Source: Chitinophaga sp. CB10
Lineage (GTDB): Bacteria; Bacteroidota; Bacteroidia; Chitinophagales; Chitinophagaceae
Reading direction: 5' to 3'
NCBI GenBank assembly: GCA_001870995.2
Contig: MLAV02000004.1
Span: forward strand, 248,001 to 312,000
Length of the DNA stretch: 64,000 nt
The notes beneath the pieces are model-generated. The model made no database searches and had not been told where the DNA came from. It saw only the letters and a list, made by a program, of their open reading frames with translations. Both the position numbers and the translations under genes were made by a program. Below, piece after piece: positions 27,692 through 38,200 of the stretch. Position 1 is the stretch's first letter. Every line of letters starts with the position of its first letter.

Positions 27692-28963
27692 TCAAATCTC
27701 AAAGCCGTCGTTCAGTACCATGCCTTTTTTCACAACAACGATACCATCTTTTACGGTGTATTTTTCAAAATCCCCGTCTGCGAGGTGTTTGCCTCCGTTG
27801 ATATGTACGTTGTTGCCTATACTAACGTTTTTATCTATTATGGCATTATTGATAACACAGTTTTCGCCGATACCGATGGGCGGAAACCCTTTTTCCTGCG
27901 CTTTTTGCAGTTCGGCCAGCGTCTGATAGTAATCGCTGCCCATGATATAGCTGTTGGTGATTACGCTGCCCTTGCCGATGCGGGTACGAATCCCGATCAC
28001 GCAGCGTTCCAAACGACTTGCCAAAATAATACAACCATCCGCCACAATAGTTCTTTCGATGGCGCCTGAAATTTTTGCAGGCGGCAGCATACGGGCGCGG
28101 GAGTAGATGGTTTGCGACTCGTCGTAGAGGTTGAACAGGGGAATATCGTCCGTCAGTCCGATATTGGCTTCAAAGAAGGAAGGAATGTTCCCGATGTCCG
28201 TCCAGTAGCCTTCGTATTGGTAGCTGTAGACCTTATGCCCTTCGGAGATGGCAAACGGGATCACCTGCTTACCGAAATCTGCCTGTTCGGGGTTGCCCAT
28301 GAGCATATCGAACAGCACCTGCCGGCTGAAGACGTAAATACCCATGCTGGCCAGGTACACCCTGCCGGCCTCTTTCATTTCAGGGCTCACTTCGGAAGCC
28401 CATGGCGGCAGCTGCTCCTGCGGCGGCTTTTCGGTAAACGATACGATCGCCCCTTCGGTATTGTTTTTCAGGATACCGAAGTCCGACGCTTCCCTGGCCG
28501 CCACCGGGATGGTAGCGATGGAAATATCTGCGCCGGTAGCCTTATGTTGTTCTATGAATTTACTGAAGTCCATTTGGTACAACTGGTCACCGGAAAGAAT
28601 GAGTACATATTCGAACTCAAAGTTTTCCATATGGTGCAGGCATTGCCGCACGGCATCGGCCGTGCCCTGGTACCAGGTGGGGTTATCGGGGGTTTGCTCC
28701 GCCGCCAGGATGTCTACAAAAGCCTTGTCGAAATTGCTGAACCGGTAGGTGTTCTTGATATGCTTGTTCAGCGACGCGGAATTGTACTGCGTAAGTACGA
28801 AGATCCTGTTCAGTCCTGCATTCAGGCAGTTGGATATGGGGATATCAACCAAACGGTATTTACCGGCCAAAGGTACTGCCGGCTTGGAGCGGCGGCGTGT
28901 AAGCGGGTATAGGCGGGTTCCTGCCCCACCTCCTAATATAATGGAAATTACGGCGTTAGACAT
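27692..28963 (-). CDS. glgC: Glucose-1-phosphate adenylyltransferase
   Basis: A 423-residue ADP-glucose pyrophosphorylase: glucose 1-phosphate plus ATP gives ADP-glucose and pyrophosphate, the committed step of glycogen synthesis. The nucleotide-binding loop is GGGAGTRLYPLTRRRSKPAVPLAGKYRLVDIPIS-type at residues 11-45 (GGGAGTRLYPLT clearly visible). The glucose-1-P site is FTEKP, and SGDQLYQMDF gives the catalytic Asp context. The C-terminal third is a left-handed beta-helix with hexapeptide repeats (VIGIRTRIGKGSVI, NNAIIDKNVSIGNNV) used for allosteric regulation. It lies 32 nt downstream of glgA. Confidence 0.96.
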   Translation of the reverse strand: MSNAVISIILGGGAGTRLYPLTRRRSKPAVPLAGKYRLVDIPISNCLNAGLNRIFVLTQYNSASLNKHIKNTYRFSNFDKAFVDILAAEQTPDNPTWYQGTADAVRQCLHHMENFEFEYVLILSGDQLYQMDFSKFIEQHKATGADISIATIPVAAREASDFGILKNNTEGAIVSFTEKPPQEQLPPWASEVSPEMKEAGRVYLASMGIYVFSRQVLFDMLMGNPEQADFGKQVIPFAISEGHKVYSYQYEGYWTDIGNIPSFFEANIGLTDDIPLFNLYDESQTIYSRARMLPPAKISGAIERTIVADGCIILASRLERCVIGIRTRIGKGSVITNSYIMGSDYYQTLAELQKAQEKGFPPIGIGENCVINNAIIDKNVSIGNNVHINGGKHLADGDFEKYTVKDGIVVVKKGMVLNDGFEI

Positions 28964-28995
28964 ATATAATAAGGGAGTTATTTTCTTTTTTTAAA

Positions 28996-30423
28996 TCAGG
29001 ACGTATGCGCGCGCATTTGCTCGTAGAGATCTACATACTGCTTTGCCGAAGCGGTCCATGAATGATCCAGGTGCATGCCTGCCAGCTGCACATCGCGCAG
29101 CCTGCGCTTATCCTGGTACAATTCAATGGCCCTTTTCACGGAGCTGCATGCATCCCATACGGAAGGCTGAATGAACCGGATACCTACCCCGCCAGGATCG
29201 CCGAAGTCGGTAACAGTGTCCTTCAAACCTCCGGTACTTCTCACAACAGGGATCGTGCCATAACGCAGGGCGTACAGCTGATTCAGGCCGCAAGGCTCCA
29301 CCCGCGAAGGCATTAGCAGAAAATCGCTGCCTGCGTAAATCAGGTGGGACAATGCTTCGTCGTACCCAATATGAAGATTAAATCCATAGCTGGCATAATT
29401 TCTTGTTTCTTTCAGCATCCACTCAATATGCGGGTCGCCGCTGCCGAGTACCAGGAAGTTTACTTCTCCCGGCAGCTCATGTAAGCTTCTTCCTATTATT
29501 TCGGGGAGAAGATCAGCGCCTTTGTCGCCCACGAGCCGCCCGATGAACGATACCAGCGGCAGGGACGAGTCGAGGCCAAACCGCTCGCATAGGTCTGTCT
29601 TGTTCACTTCTTTTCCTTCAGGAATCAATTCAGGGGTATAATTGTTCGATATGCGGGGGTCCGTGGCTGGGTCCCACACTACCGTGTCTATGCCGTTAAT
29701 AATGCCGCTGGTCTTAGCCCGCTCGCTGCTGATCAGGCTTTCCAGTCCATTGGCGTTTTGATATAACTCCTCCATATAGCCGGGGGAAACCGTCGTCACC
29801 CGCCAGGCGCATTTAATGCCCGCCGCCAGGGGATTGATGCATCCGCCCCAATCCAGCAGGCCGGCCTTCCAGAGGTCGAACCCCGGGATGAGGTAGAGCT
29901 TATCCCAGCCAAACTGGCCCTGGTACTGGGCATTGTGAATGGTGAGTACGGAAGGCGCCTGGTTGAGGCGACTATATTTATACCCGTAGCTCAGCATGAA
30001 TGGGATCAGGCCTGTGTGGTGATCATGGCAATGAATCACATCCGGCTGATGCTGCCATTCGTTAATCCAGTCCAGCGTAGCGATCTGAAAAGCGAGAAAA
30101 CGCTCCGTATCGTTGGGGTACCCATATACGGCAGGTGTATCCAGCAACCCGGGAATGTCAACGAGATAAAGGTCGAACCCGAGGCTATTATGTCTCTCCT
30201 TAAAAACATTAAAATGATACCACTGATGCCCCAGCCACATACCGGACTGGTGTACCACATCAAACTCATGGGTATCAAAAAACTTATTCCTGTAGGCCGG
30301 CAGTACCACTTTGGCAATATGCCCCAGTTCCTGCTGGTATTTGGGCAGGGCCCCTACCACATCTCCCAGTCCTCCGACCTTGGCTACCGGGTAACATTCC
30401 GCGCTGACGTGTAATATTTCCAT
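28996..30423 (-). CDS. glgA: Glycogen synthase (ADP-glucose type, GT5)
   Basis: A 475-residue starch/glycogen synthase adding glucose from ADP-glucose to alpha-1,4-glucan. The N-terminal ADP-glucose site is KVGGLGDVVGALPK (residues 15-28), with CHDHHTGLIP in the GT5 domain. The C-terminal Rossmann domain has SFIGRLVGDKGADLL and the acid/E-motif MPSRVEPCGLNQLYALRYGTIP. It is first in the glgA-glgC-GH130 operon. The intergenic region to the divergent DUF72 gene is 109 bp and should hold both promoters. A branching enzyme (glgB) is not in the window. Confidence 0.96.
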   Translation of the reverse strand: MEILHVSAECYPVAKVGGLGDVVGALPKYQQELGHIAKVVLPAYRNKFFDTHEFDVVHQSGMWLGHQWYHFNVFKERHNSLGFDLYLVDIPGLLDTPAVYGYPNDTERFLAFQIATLDWINEWQHQPDVIHCHDHHTGLIPFMLSYGYKYSRLNQAPSVLTIHNAQYQGQFGWDKLYLIPGFDLWKAGLLDWGGCINPLAAGIKCAWRVTTVSPGYMEELYQNANGLESLISSERAKTSGIINGIDTVVWDPATDPRISNNYTPELIPEGKEVNKTDLCERFGLDSSLPLVSFIGRLVGDKGADLLPEIIGRSLHELPGEVNFLVLGSGDPHIEWMLKETRNYASYGFNLHIGYDEALSHLIYAGSDFLLMPSRVEPCGLNQLYALRYGTIPVVRSTGGLKDTVTDFGDPGGVGIRFIQPSVWDACSSVKRAIELYQDKRRLRDVQLAGMHLDHSWTASAKQYVDLYEQMRAHTS

Positions 30424-30532
30424 GCTGCTAATTGTATTTCCTTAAGTTAGTTGCAAAAAACTGAAATTCAAAATTTTCTTACCTTGCTGGCACAACCCTT
30501 GCCGACTGATTGTTATCTAATAAATATCAGTT

Positions 30533-31426
30533 ATGAAGTTCGGTACGGTCCCCACATCCATGCTGGATGATATAGATTTCAAGCTCCCGGCGGAACCGCT
30601 GTGGAACAAGCGCATCCTCAAAGGCACGCCGGTACGCCATCCGCACATATTTTCAGGCGCTGCCAAATGGGCCCGCCGGGAATGGATTGACGTCCTCTAC
30701 CCCGCCGGCACCCGCGAAAACCAATTCCTGCAGGAATACATCAAACATTTCAACAGCATTGAACTCAATGCCACCCGCTATAAGATTTATGATGAAACGG
30801 CCGTTCGCCGCTGGGGCGAAAAAGCCCGTGGACAGGATTTCGTATTTTGCCCCAAAGTGCCCCAGATCATCAGCCACTACGGCAGCCTGAGTAACGCGGC
30901 CGAACGTACGACGGAGTTCCTGGATGGAATGCTGGGCTTCGGCAAACACCTGGGGCCTATATTTTTACAGTTAAGTGAGAAATTCGGGCCGGGCCGGCGT
31001 AAGCAACTGTACGATTATGTGGCCCAGCTGCCGGGCGACCTCCAATTTTTCGTGGAAGTGCGGCACCCTGGTTGGTTCGAGGACGAAGCCGTACGCATGG
31101 AGCTTTTCCAGACGCTGGCCGATCATAAAGTGGGCGCTGTGATTACGGATACGCCGGGCCGGCGCGACTGCCTGCATATGCACCTGACCGTACCCAAAGC
31201 ATTTGTACGGTTCGTGGCCAATGACCTCCACCCTACGGATTTCACCCGCATCGACGACTGGGCCCACCGGGTCAAATACTGGCTGGATAAAGGCCTCAAG
31301 GAATTCTATTTCTTCCTGCACACCAAATCGGAAAAAAATATTCCGGAACTGGGCATCTACTTCGCCGACCAGGTCAAAAGGGTGTGTGGAATTGAGATAA
31401 AAAAACCTGAGTATATAAAACATTGA
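30533..31426 (+). CDS. DUF72 (YecE-like) TIM-barrel protein
   Basis: A 297-residue cytoplasmic protein of the DUF72/YecE family. Landmarks are the conserved FNSIELNATRYKIYDE, FCPKVPQIISHYG, GPIFLQLSEKFGP, FFVEVRHPGWF and the C-terminal KEFYFFLHTKSEKNIPEL. The fold is a TIM barrel with an electropositive active-site cleft; an enzymatic activity has not been settled for the family. TACCTTG at 30480-30486 upstream resembles a -7 box. Divergent from glgA, and followed by the FAD/Fe-S oxidoreductase gene after 85 bp. Confidence 0.9.
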   Translation: MKFGTVPTSMLDDIDFKLPAEPLWNKRILKGTPVRHPHIFSGAAKWARREWIDVLYPAGTRENQFLQEYIKHFNSIELNATRYKIYDETAVRRWGEKARGQDFVFCPKVPQIISHYGSLSNAAERTTEFLDGMLGFGKHLGPIFLQLSEKFGPGRRKQLYDYVAQLPGDLQFFVEVRHPGWFEDEAVRMELFQTLADHKVGAVITDTPGRRDCLHMHLTVPKAFVRFVANDLHPTDFTRIDDWAHRVKYWLDKGLKEFYFFLHTKSEKNIPELGIYFADQVKRVCGIEIKKPEYIKH

Positions 31427-31478
31427 TTCTTTTTTTGACGATTATATTACAGGAGGTGAAAAAGCCGAGCTGATATAT

Positions 31479-31486
31479 TAATTTTG
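31479..31486 (+). promoter_or_regulatory. -7 box TAATTTTG of the FAD/Fe-S oxidoreductase gene
   Basis: Exact TAnnTTTG match 25 nt upstream of the ATG at 31512, which puts a start site close to base 31493. No clear -33 partner. Confidence 0.45.
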
Positions 31487-31511
31487 CCCTCTCTAAACAG
31501 GTACATATATC

Positions 31512-34436
31512 ATGCGCGACAAGCTAGAGCAATTGGCCGGGGAATTGAAAGGCACGTTATACACAGACGATACGATGCGGACCCTTTATGCCACAGATGC
31601 TTCGGCATACCGCGAAATGCCCTTAGCAGTGGCGATTCCGGCCGATGAAGCAGATCTTAAAACACTGATCAGATTTGCACGTGAAAATAAAACTTCCCTG
31701 ATACCACGGACCGCCGGCACCTCCCTCGCCGGACAGGTAGTAGGCAACGGCATCATCACTGACGTTTCCCGCACGTTTACAAAAATTCTGGAACTCAATA
31801 AGGAAGAAGGCTGGGTGCGCGTACAACCGGGCGTTATCCGGGATGAATTGAACATGTTCCTCAAACCCCACGGGCTCTACTTCGGACCGGAAACCTCCAC
31901 CGCCAACAGGGCGATGATCGGGGGGATGGTAGGCAATAACTCCTGCGGCTCCAACTCCGTGGTGTACGGCAGTACCCGCGAACACCTGCTGGAAGTAAAA
32001 GCCCTCCTCAGCGACGGGCAGGAAGTTACCTTCGGCGCTATGGACGCCGAAACCTTCCACCAGAAGTGCGAAGGCCCCGACACGCTGGAGACCCGCATCT
32101 ACCGGCAAATCCGTACCGCCCTCAGTAATCACAACAACGCGGAGGAAATCAGGAAGGAGTTCCCTAAAAAGAGCATCCCCCGCCGCAATACCGGCTATGC
32201 GGTGGACATGCTGCTGGAAACCAACCCTTTCACCGCCGGCACGGAAGACTTCAACTTCTGTAAACTCATCGCCGGTTCAGAAGGCACCCTGGCTTTCCTG
32301 ACTGAAATTAAATTACATGTAGATCCGCTCCCGCCAAAGGAAGTGGGCCTGCTCTGCATACATTTCAACAACGTGGATGAATCGCTCCGCGCCAACGTGC
32401 TGGTGATGGACTTCAAACCCAGCGCCAGTGAGCTGATCGACCACTACATCCTGGAGTGTACAAAAGATAATATCGAACAAAGCAAAAACCGCTTCTTCGT
32501 ACAGGGCGAGCCCGGCGCCATCCTCGTGGTGGAATTCTGCCGCGATACCCGCGAGGAGATCGTGGAAATATGCGCCAAAGTAGAGGCTACGCTCCGCGAA
32601 GCGGGCCTGGGCTACCACTTCCCGCTGCTCTTCGGGGAAGACAGTAAAAAGATCTGGGCCCTCCGCAAAGCCGGACTGGGGCTGCTCAGCAACCTCCCCG
32701 GCGATGAAAAGGCCGTACCGGTGATCGAAGATACGGCCGTAGCCGTAGAAGACCTGCCGTATTTTATCCGCGACTTCAACGAGATACTCAAACAATACGG
32801 CCTGTACTCCGTACACTACGCCCATGCGGGCTCCGGTGAAATCCACCTCCGCCCTATCATCAACCTGAAAACCGTGGAAGGCAATCACCTCTTCCGCAAG
32901 ATTGCCGAAGAAATTGCCACGCTGGTAAAGCAATACAAAGGCTCTCTCTCCGGCGAACACGGCGATGGCCGCCTCCGCGGCGAGTTCATCAAACAGATGG
33001 TGGGGGAAAAGAACTACGAACTGCTGCGGGAAATCAAATACACCTGGGACCCGGAAAATATCTTCAATCCCAACAAGATCGTGGATACGCCAAGCATGAA
33101 CAGCATGCTGCGCTACGAACCTGGTCAGCCCGCGCCAAGCATCAATACCATTTTCCACTTCCCGGATCAGACCATCCTGCAACATGCGGAGCAATGCAAC
33201 GGCTCCGGCGACTGCCGTAAGACGCAACTCAGCGGCGGCACCATGTGCCCCAGCTATATGGCTACCCGCAACGAAAAGGATACCACCCGCGCCAGGGCCA
33301 ACATCCTGCGCGAGTTCCTCACGCATTCCAATAAGGAAAACCGTTTCGACCATAAAGAGATTTACGAAGTGTTGGACCTCTGCCTCGCCTGCAAGGGTTG
33401 TAAGTCAGAATGCCCGTCCAACGTGGATATGGCGAAGCTCAAGATGGAATTCCTGCAGCATTACTACGATGCCAACGGCGTACCGATGCGTGCCAACATG
33501 ATCGGGAACTATTCCAAACTGAACGGACTGGCCTCTATAGCGCCATCTGTTTATAACGGCCTCGTTAAGAATCCGCTAACGGGCAGCCTTATACGTAAAT
33601 TCTCCGGGTTTGCGCCCAAGCGCTCCCTCCCAACGCTGCATTCCACCACGCTGCGCAACTGGTTTACCCGCTCCTGGCCACGGGAAAAGAAAGGCAAAAC
33701 CGGTAACCGCAAAGTGTACCTCTTCTGCGATGAGTTCACCAATTTCAACGATACCACCATCGGTATCAAAGCGGTGAAGCTCCTGCATAAATTGGGTTAT
33801 GAAGTGGAGATGGTAGAGCATCCGGAAAGCGCGCGCGCGTATATGTCCAAAGGACTGCTGCGCAAAGCGCGGGAAATAGCGGAGGACAATGTCCGCATTT
33901 TCCAAACCATCATCAACGAGCAAACGCCGCTTTTGGGCGTAGAACCTTCTGCCATACTCAGCTTCCGGGACGAGTACCCTGACCTGGTGCGGGAAGGGCT
34001 CCGTAATGGCGCGAAAACGCTTGCCAAGCACGTGTACCTGGTCGACGAGTTCCTCGCGATGGAGGCCGAAAAAGGCAATATCACCGCTGCCCAGTTCACG
34101 ACCAAAGCGCAACATATCAAATTACACGGCCACTGCCAGCAGAAAGCATTATCATCTGCCCTGCACAGTAAAAAAATCCTTTCCATACCGAGCAATTATT
34201 CCGTGGAGGTGATACCTTCCGGCTGCTGCGGTATGGCGGGCTCCTTCGGCTACGAAAAAGAGCATTACGACCTCAGTATGCAGATCGGGGAAATGGTGCT
34301 GTTTCCGGCGGTACGTAACGCAGCGCCGGGCACGATCATCGCAGCGCCGGGCACCAGCTGCCGGCACCAGGTAAAAGATGGCACCGGCGTGATTGCCAAA
34401 CATCCGATTGAGATATTGTACGAAAGCCTGGCATAG
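31512..34436 (+). CDS. FAD-linked 2-hydroxyacid dehydrogenase fused to Fe-S/CCG domain
   Basis: A 974-residue GlcD/GlcF-type fusion (like YdiJ). The N-terminal FAD-binding PCMH domain has PRTAGTSLAGQVVGNG and MVGNNSCGSNSVVYGSTREH (about residues 55-160). The FAD C-terminal domain has AHAGSGEIHLRP and SGEHGDGRLRGEF (about 435-495). Next is a pair of 4Fe-4S sites: CNGSGDC with CPSYMATRNEKDTTRARAN, and CLACKGCKSECPSNVDM (about 555-645). The end is a cysteine-rich domain with HGHCQQKAL and GCCGMAGSFGYEKEHYDLS. It should oxidise a 2-hydroxyacid such as D-lactate or D-2-hydroxyglutarate and pass electrons to the quinone pool. The exact substrate cannot be read from the sequence. Confidence 0.9.
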   Translation: MRDKLEQLAGELKGTLYTDDTMRTLYATDASAYREMPLAVAIPADEADLKTLIRFARENKTSLIPRTAGTSLAGQVVGNGIITDVSRTFTKILELNKEEGWVRVQPGVIRDELNMFLKPHGLYFGPETSTANRAMIGGMVGNNSCGSNSVVYGSTREHLLEVKALLSDGQEVTFGAMDAETFHQKCEGPDTLETRIYRQIRTALSNHNNAEEIRKEFPKKSIPRRNTGYAVDMLLETNPFTAGTEDFNFCKLIAGSEGTLAFLTEIKLHVDPLPPKEVGLLCIHFNNVDESLRANVLVMDFKPSASELIDHYILECTKDNIEQSKNRFFVQGEPGAILVVEFCRDTREEIVEICAKVEATLREAGLGYHFPLLFGEDSKKIWALRKAGLGLLSNLPGDEKAVPVIEDTAVAVEDLPYFIRDFNEILKQYGLYSVHYAHAGSGEIHLRPIINLKTVEGNHLFRKIAEEIATLVKQYKGSLSGEHGDGRLRGEFIKQMVGEKNYELLREIKYTWDPENIFNPNKIVDTPSMNSMLRYEPGQPAPSINTIFHFPDQTILQHAEQCNGSGDCRKTQLSGGTMCPSYMATRNEKDTTRARANILREFLTHSNKENRFDHKEIYEVLDLCLACKGCKSECPSNVDMAKLKMEFLQHYYDANGVPMRANMIGNYSKLNGLASIAPSVYNGLVKNPLTGSLIRKFSGFAPKRSLPTLHSTTLRNWFTRSWPREKKGKTGNRKVYLFCDEFTNFNDTTIGIKAVKLLHKLGYEVEMVEHPESARAYMSKGLLRKAREIAEDNVRIFQTIINEQTPLLGVEPSAILSFRDEYPDLVREGLRNGAKTLAKHVYLVDEFLAMEAEKGNITAAQFTTKAQHIKLHGHCQQKALSSALHSKKILSIPSNYSVEVIPSGCCGMAGSFGYEKEHYDLSMQIGEMVLFPAVRNAAPGTIIAAPGTSCRHQVKDGTGVIAKHPIEILYESLA

Positions 34437-34452
34437 GTTTTTATAAAATAAG

Positions 34453-34488
34453 AGAGGCTGTATCAGTATCCTGATACAGCCTCTTTTT
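34453..34488. terminator. Bidirectional terminator between convergent genes
   Basis: A perfect 14-bp stem (AGAGGCTGTATCAG / CTGATACAGCCTCT) with a TATC loop, followed by TTTT on the plus strand and flanked by an A-rich run that gives T-rich sequence on the minus strand. It serves the oxidoreductase gene (+) and the methyltransferase gene (-). Confidence 0.92.
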
Positions 34489-34502
34489 ATTGTCTTTACT
34501 TA

Positions 34503-35258
34503 TTACGCTTCCAGTTTCCCCAGGTATATCTCCGTCAGAAAGTGAAATTTCACGATCCCGTTCACCTGGAATTTCTCATAGATATCTTCCAGCTCTTTGA
34601 GCATCGCTTCATGCTGCGGCCCTGACTCCGGCGCGTAGGAGGAGGACAGCAACCGCCCCCGAAGGCCTTTGAAATCGAACTGCTGCGCATGTTGCAGTTG
34701 TTTCAATTGATAGGCCGCAGGCGCGAAGAAGGCGGCAATTTGCGCAGGGGTAATGTTTTTGTGGTTCACCTTCGCATAGTCGGTACCGTATTTATGCAGC
34801 AGCGCTTCATAAGCTTTTTCAAATGGCTGCTCGGTTTGGCGCACATTCCAGATCAGCGCGGCGTAACTACCGGGCTTGCCTATACGCACAAATTCCGCTT
34901 TGGCCGCCGGCGCATCAAACCAGTGAAACGCTTGCCCCGCCACGATCAGATCCACACTATGATCCGGCAGGGTCGTCCGTTCTGCCGTACCCGTTACAGG
35001 CTCAAACTGCCCGTATGGGGTGAGCATTTTGATCATCTGCTCCCGCATTTCCTTATTGGGTTCCACGGCATATACTTTATTCCCCTGTTCCAGGAAAGGC
35101 TCCGCTGAGATGCCGGTGCCGGCGCCAATATCCGCCACCACCGTATCTTTCCGCAATACGCCTGCCTCTTTGAGGAAAGGAATCAGGCTGTCCGGATAAT
35201 GCGGACGGTATTTTACATAGTTCTCTACTCTTGAGCTGAAGCGTTCTGTGTTTTTCAT
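34503..35258 (-). CDS. Class I SAM-dependent methyltransferase
   Basis: A 251-residue methyltransferase of the methyltransferase-11 type. Motif I is VVADIGAGTGISAEPFL (residues 40-56), the acidic strand end follows in VYAVEPNKEMREQM, and VDLIVAGQAFHWFDAPAAKAEF is a typical post-I/motif II region. The substrate is unknown; relatives methylate small molecules. It begins 2 nt after the RND permease gene, so it is almost certainly co-transcribed with the efflux operon, and it ends in a strong terminator. Confidence 0.88.
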   Translation of the reverse strand: MKNTERFSSRVENYVKYRPHYPDSLIPFLKEAGVLRKDTVVADIGAGTGISAEPFLEQGNKVYAVEPNKEMREQMIKMLTPYGQFEPVTGTAERTTLPDHSVDLIVAGQAFHWFDAPAAKAEFVRIGKPGSYAALIWNVRQTEQPFEKAYEALLHKYGTDYAKVNHKNITPAQIAAFFAPAAYQLKQLQHAQQFDFKGLRGRLLSSSYAPESGPQHEAMLKELEDIYEKFQVNGIVKFHFLTEIYLGKLEA

Positions 35259-35260
35259 GG

Positions 35261-38200
35261 TTATTCTCCCAATCCTTTAGGTTTCTTCTCTTCGTTGCCG
35301 AACTGTTCGAGTTCCGCCAGTTTTTTCTTACCGTAAGCCAGTTTCGTAATGAGCACATACAATACCGGCACACTAAAGATAGCCACAAAAGTGGCAGCCA
35401 GCATACCTCCCACTACCGTAAACCCGATGTTTACGCGGGAAGCGGCGCCGGCGCCTTTAGCCAGGCATAGCGGCAGCACGCCGAGGATGAAGGCGAAGGA
35501 GGTCATAAGGATGGGACGGAAACGCAACTTCACCGCCTCCAGGGTGGCCTGCATGAGCGGCATACCGCGGTCCACACGCTCTTTACAGAATTCCACGATC
35601 AGGATGGCGTTTTTGGCGGACAACCCGATCAGCGTGATCAAACCAATCTGTGAATATACGGAGTTGGCCTGCTTGCTGAGGGACAATGCCAGGATAGACC
35701 CGAACAAGGCCACCGGCACGGCCAGCAGTACGGAGAATGGTACAGACCAGCTTTCGTACAGGGCCGTCAGCAGGAGGAATACGAATAATATGGACAGACC
35801 GAAAATGAGCAAACTCTTATTACCGGCTTCGATTTCCTGTTTGGAAATGTTGGCCCACTCGTACCCGAAGTTGGATGGCAATACTTTCGCAGCCACTTCT
35901 TCCAGGGCCTTGATGGCATCCCCGGAGCTGTAACCCACCTGGGCATCCCCATCGATTTCGATGGAGCGGTAGAGGTTAAAGTGGTTGATTACCGGCGCAC
36001 CGCCGCCTTTGTTGCTCGTAATGAGCGCGCTCAGCGGGATCATCTGGCCGGTATTGTTACGCACGTAGTACGTGGCCAGGTTATCGATGCTGGTACGGTA
36101 AAGGGAATCCGCCTGCAGCACCACGCGGAAGCTGCGGCTGAAGCGGGTAAAGTCGTTTACATATAAACCGCCGAGGAATGTTTGCAGGGCGCTGAACACA
36201 TCGCTCACGGCTACCCCGAGCTGTTTACATTTATCCCTGTCCACCTCCACGTTGAACTGCGGGGTGTTGGCGCTGAAGAAGGCGTATGCACGGGCAATTT
36301 CAGGCCGCTGGTTTGCCGCCATGAGGAACTGGCCCAGCACCTGGTTCAGCTGCGCCATATCCGGGTTGCTCTTTTGCTCCATCATAAAGGAGAAACCGCC
36401 GGAGTTACCCAAACCGCGGAGGGTTGGGGAAGGAATACAAATCACGGTAGCCCCGAGGATGCGGCCGGCTTTGGCTTGTATCCTGCCAACGACGGTGCCG
36501 ATGTCGTCCCCATGCTTGTAGCGCTCGTCCCAGGGCTTCAGGCTCACGAAGAAGGTACCGGAGTTGGGCTTGGTAGCGTTGGCCACGAAGTTGATACCGG
36601 CGATGCCGAAGAAGTGGTTCACCGCGCTGTCGGCCAGCAGTATCTGGTTGATCTGTTCGATCACTTCCTTGGTACGGCCGGAGGAAGAGGCGTCCGGCAG
36701 CTCCAGGGCGATGAACATCGCACCCATATCCTCCTGCGGCACGAAGGTGGTAGGCGTTTTCTTAAAGAGGTAGGCGGCAGCGGCAAAGAGGCATACCAAT
36801 ATCAGCAGCACCAGCCAGGTTTGGTGAATGGCGTGTTTCACGCCGTTTCCATATCGCTCCGTCACCTTTCCAAACCAGACATTGAACTTATAAAACAGTT
36901 TGTTTAAACCATGGGATTCTTTGGTGAGATGGGCAGGCCGCAACAGAATAGCCGTTAGTGCAGGCGTAAGGGTTAGCGCCAAAAATGCCGACAGCAATAC
37001 GGAAAACGCAATGGTAAGTGCGAATTGCTGGTACAAGCGCCCGCTCACACCGGGAATGAAGGCCACCGGCACAAACACGGCCGCCAGGATCAGCGCAATG
37101 GCAATTACCGGCGCCTGCACTTCGGACATGGCTTTAAACGTAGCTTCCCTGGGCGACATCAGGTCCGAATCGATATGATGCTGCACCGCCTCCACCACCA
37201 CAATGGCATCGTCCACCACGATACCGATGGCGAGTACGAACCCGAAGAGGGTCAGCGTATTGATGGAGAAACCCAGCAGGGTAAAGAAGATGAAGGTACC
37301 GATCAGGGATATCGGGATTACCAGTACCGGAATGAGGGTGGCCCTCCAGTTCTGCAGGAAGACGAACACCACGATCACCACCAGCAGCAGGGCTTCTATA
37401 AACGTTTGAATTACCTCTTCGATGGAAATCCTTACGAAGGAAGTGGTTTCAAATGGCACCAGCCATTGCATATCTTCCGGGAAGGATTTGGACAGCTCTT
37501 CCATGCGGGCCATCACGCGGTCGTTCACGTCCAGCGCATTGGCGCCGGGCGACAGGTAGATGGCGCAACCGGAGCCGGTTTTACCATCCGCCTTTGCTTC
37601 GATAGCGTAGGTGAAAGAGCCGAGGTTGATGCGGGCCACATCCCGCAGGCGCACCAGCGATCCGTTGGGGCTGCGGCGGATAACGATGTTCCCGAACTCT
37701 TCTGAAGTGGCCAGGCGGCCTTTTACGCTTACCGTATATTCAAACGCCTGGTGCCTGTTCATTGGCGGAGCGCCGATGCTACCGGCCGGCACCTGCTGGT
37801 TTTGCTCGGTAATGGCGGCTGCCACATCGCCGGCGGTCAGGCCCAGGGCAGCGAGCTTATCGGGATTGAGCCAGATACGCATACTATAGTCCTGGGAAAA
37901 GGCATTTACATCTCCCACACCAGACAAACGGGCCAGCTCCGGCTTGAGGTAAATATTCACGTAGTTATCGAGGAACTCGCGGCTGTGCGTGCCTTTAGGC
38001 GAGTTTACCGCGATTACCATCAACATATCGTTGGAACGCTTTTTAACGGTCACCCCTACACGGCGTACCTCGTCCGGCGTACTGGGCAGGGCCAGGCTCA
38101 CGCGGTTCTGCACGTCCAGCGTGGCGATATCCGGGTCCGTACCGAGGTTGAAGGTAACGGTCAGGCTCATGGAACCATCGTTGGCGCTCACGCTTTGGAT

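Noticed and set aside
31450..31460. Strong Shine-Dalgarno-like AGGAGGTGA
   Set aside because: It is more than 50 nt upstream of the ATG at 31512 and upstream of the predicted promoter box, with no start codon at a proper distance.
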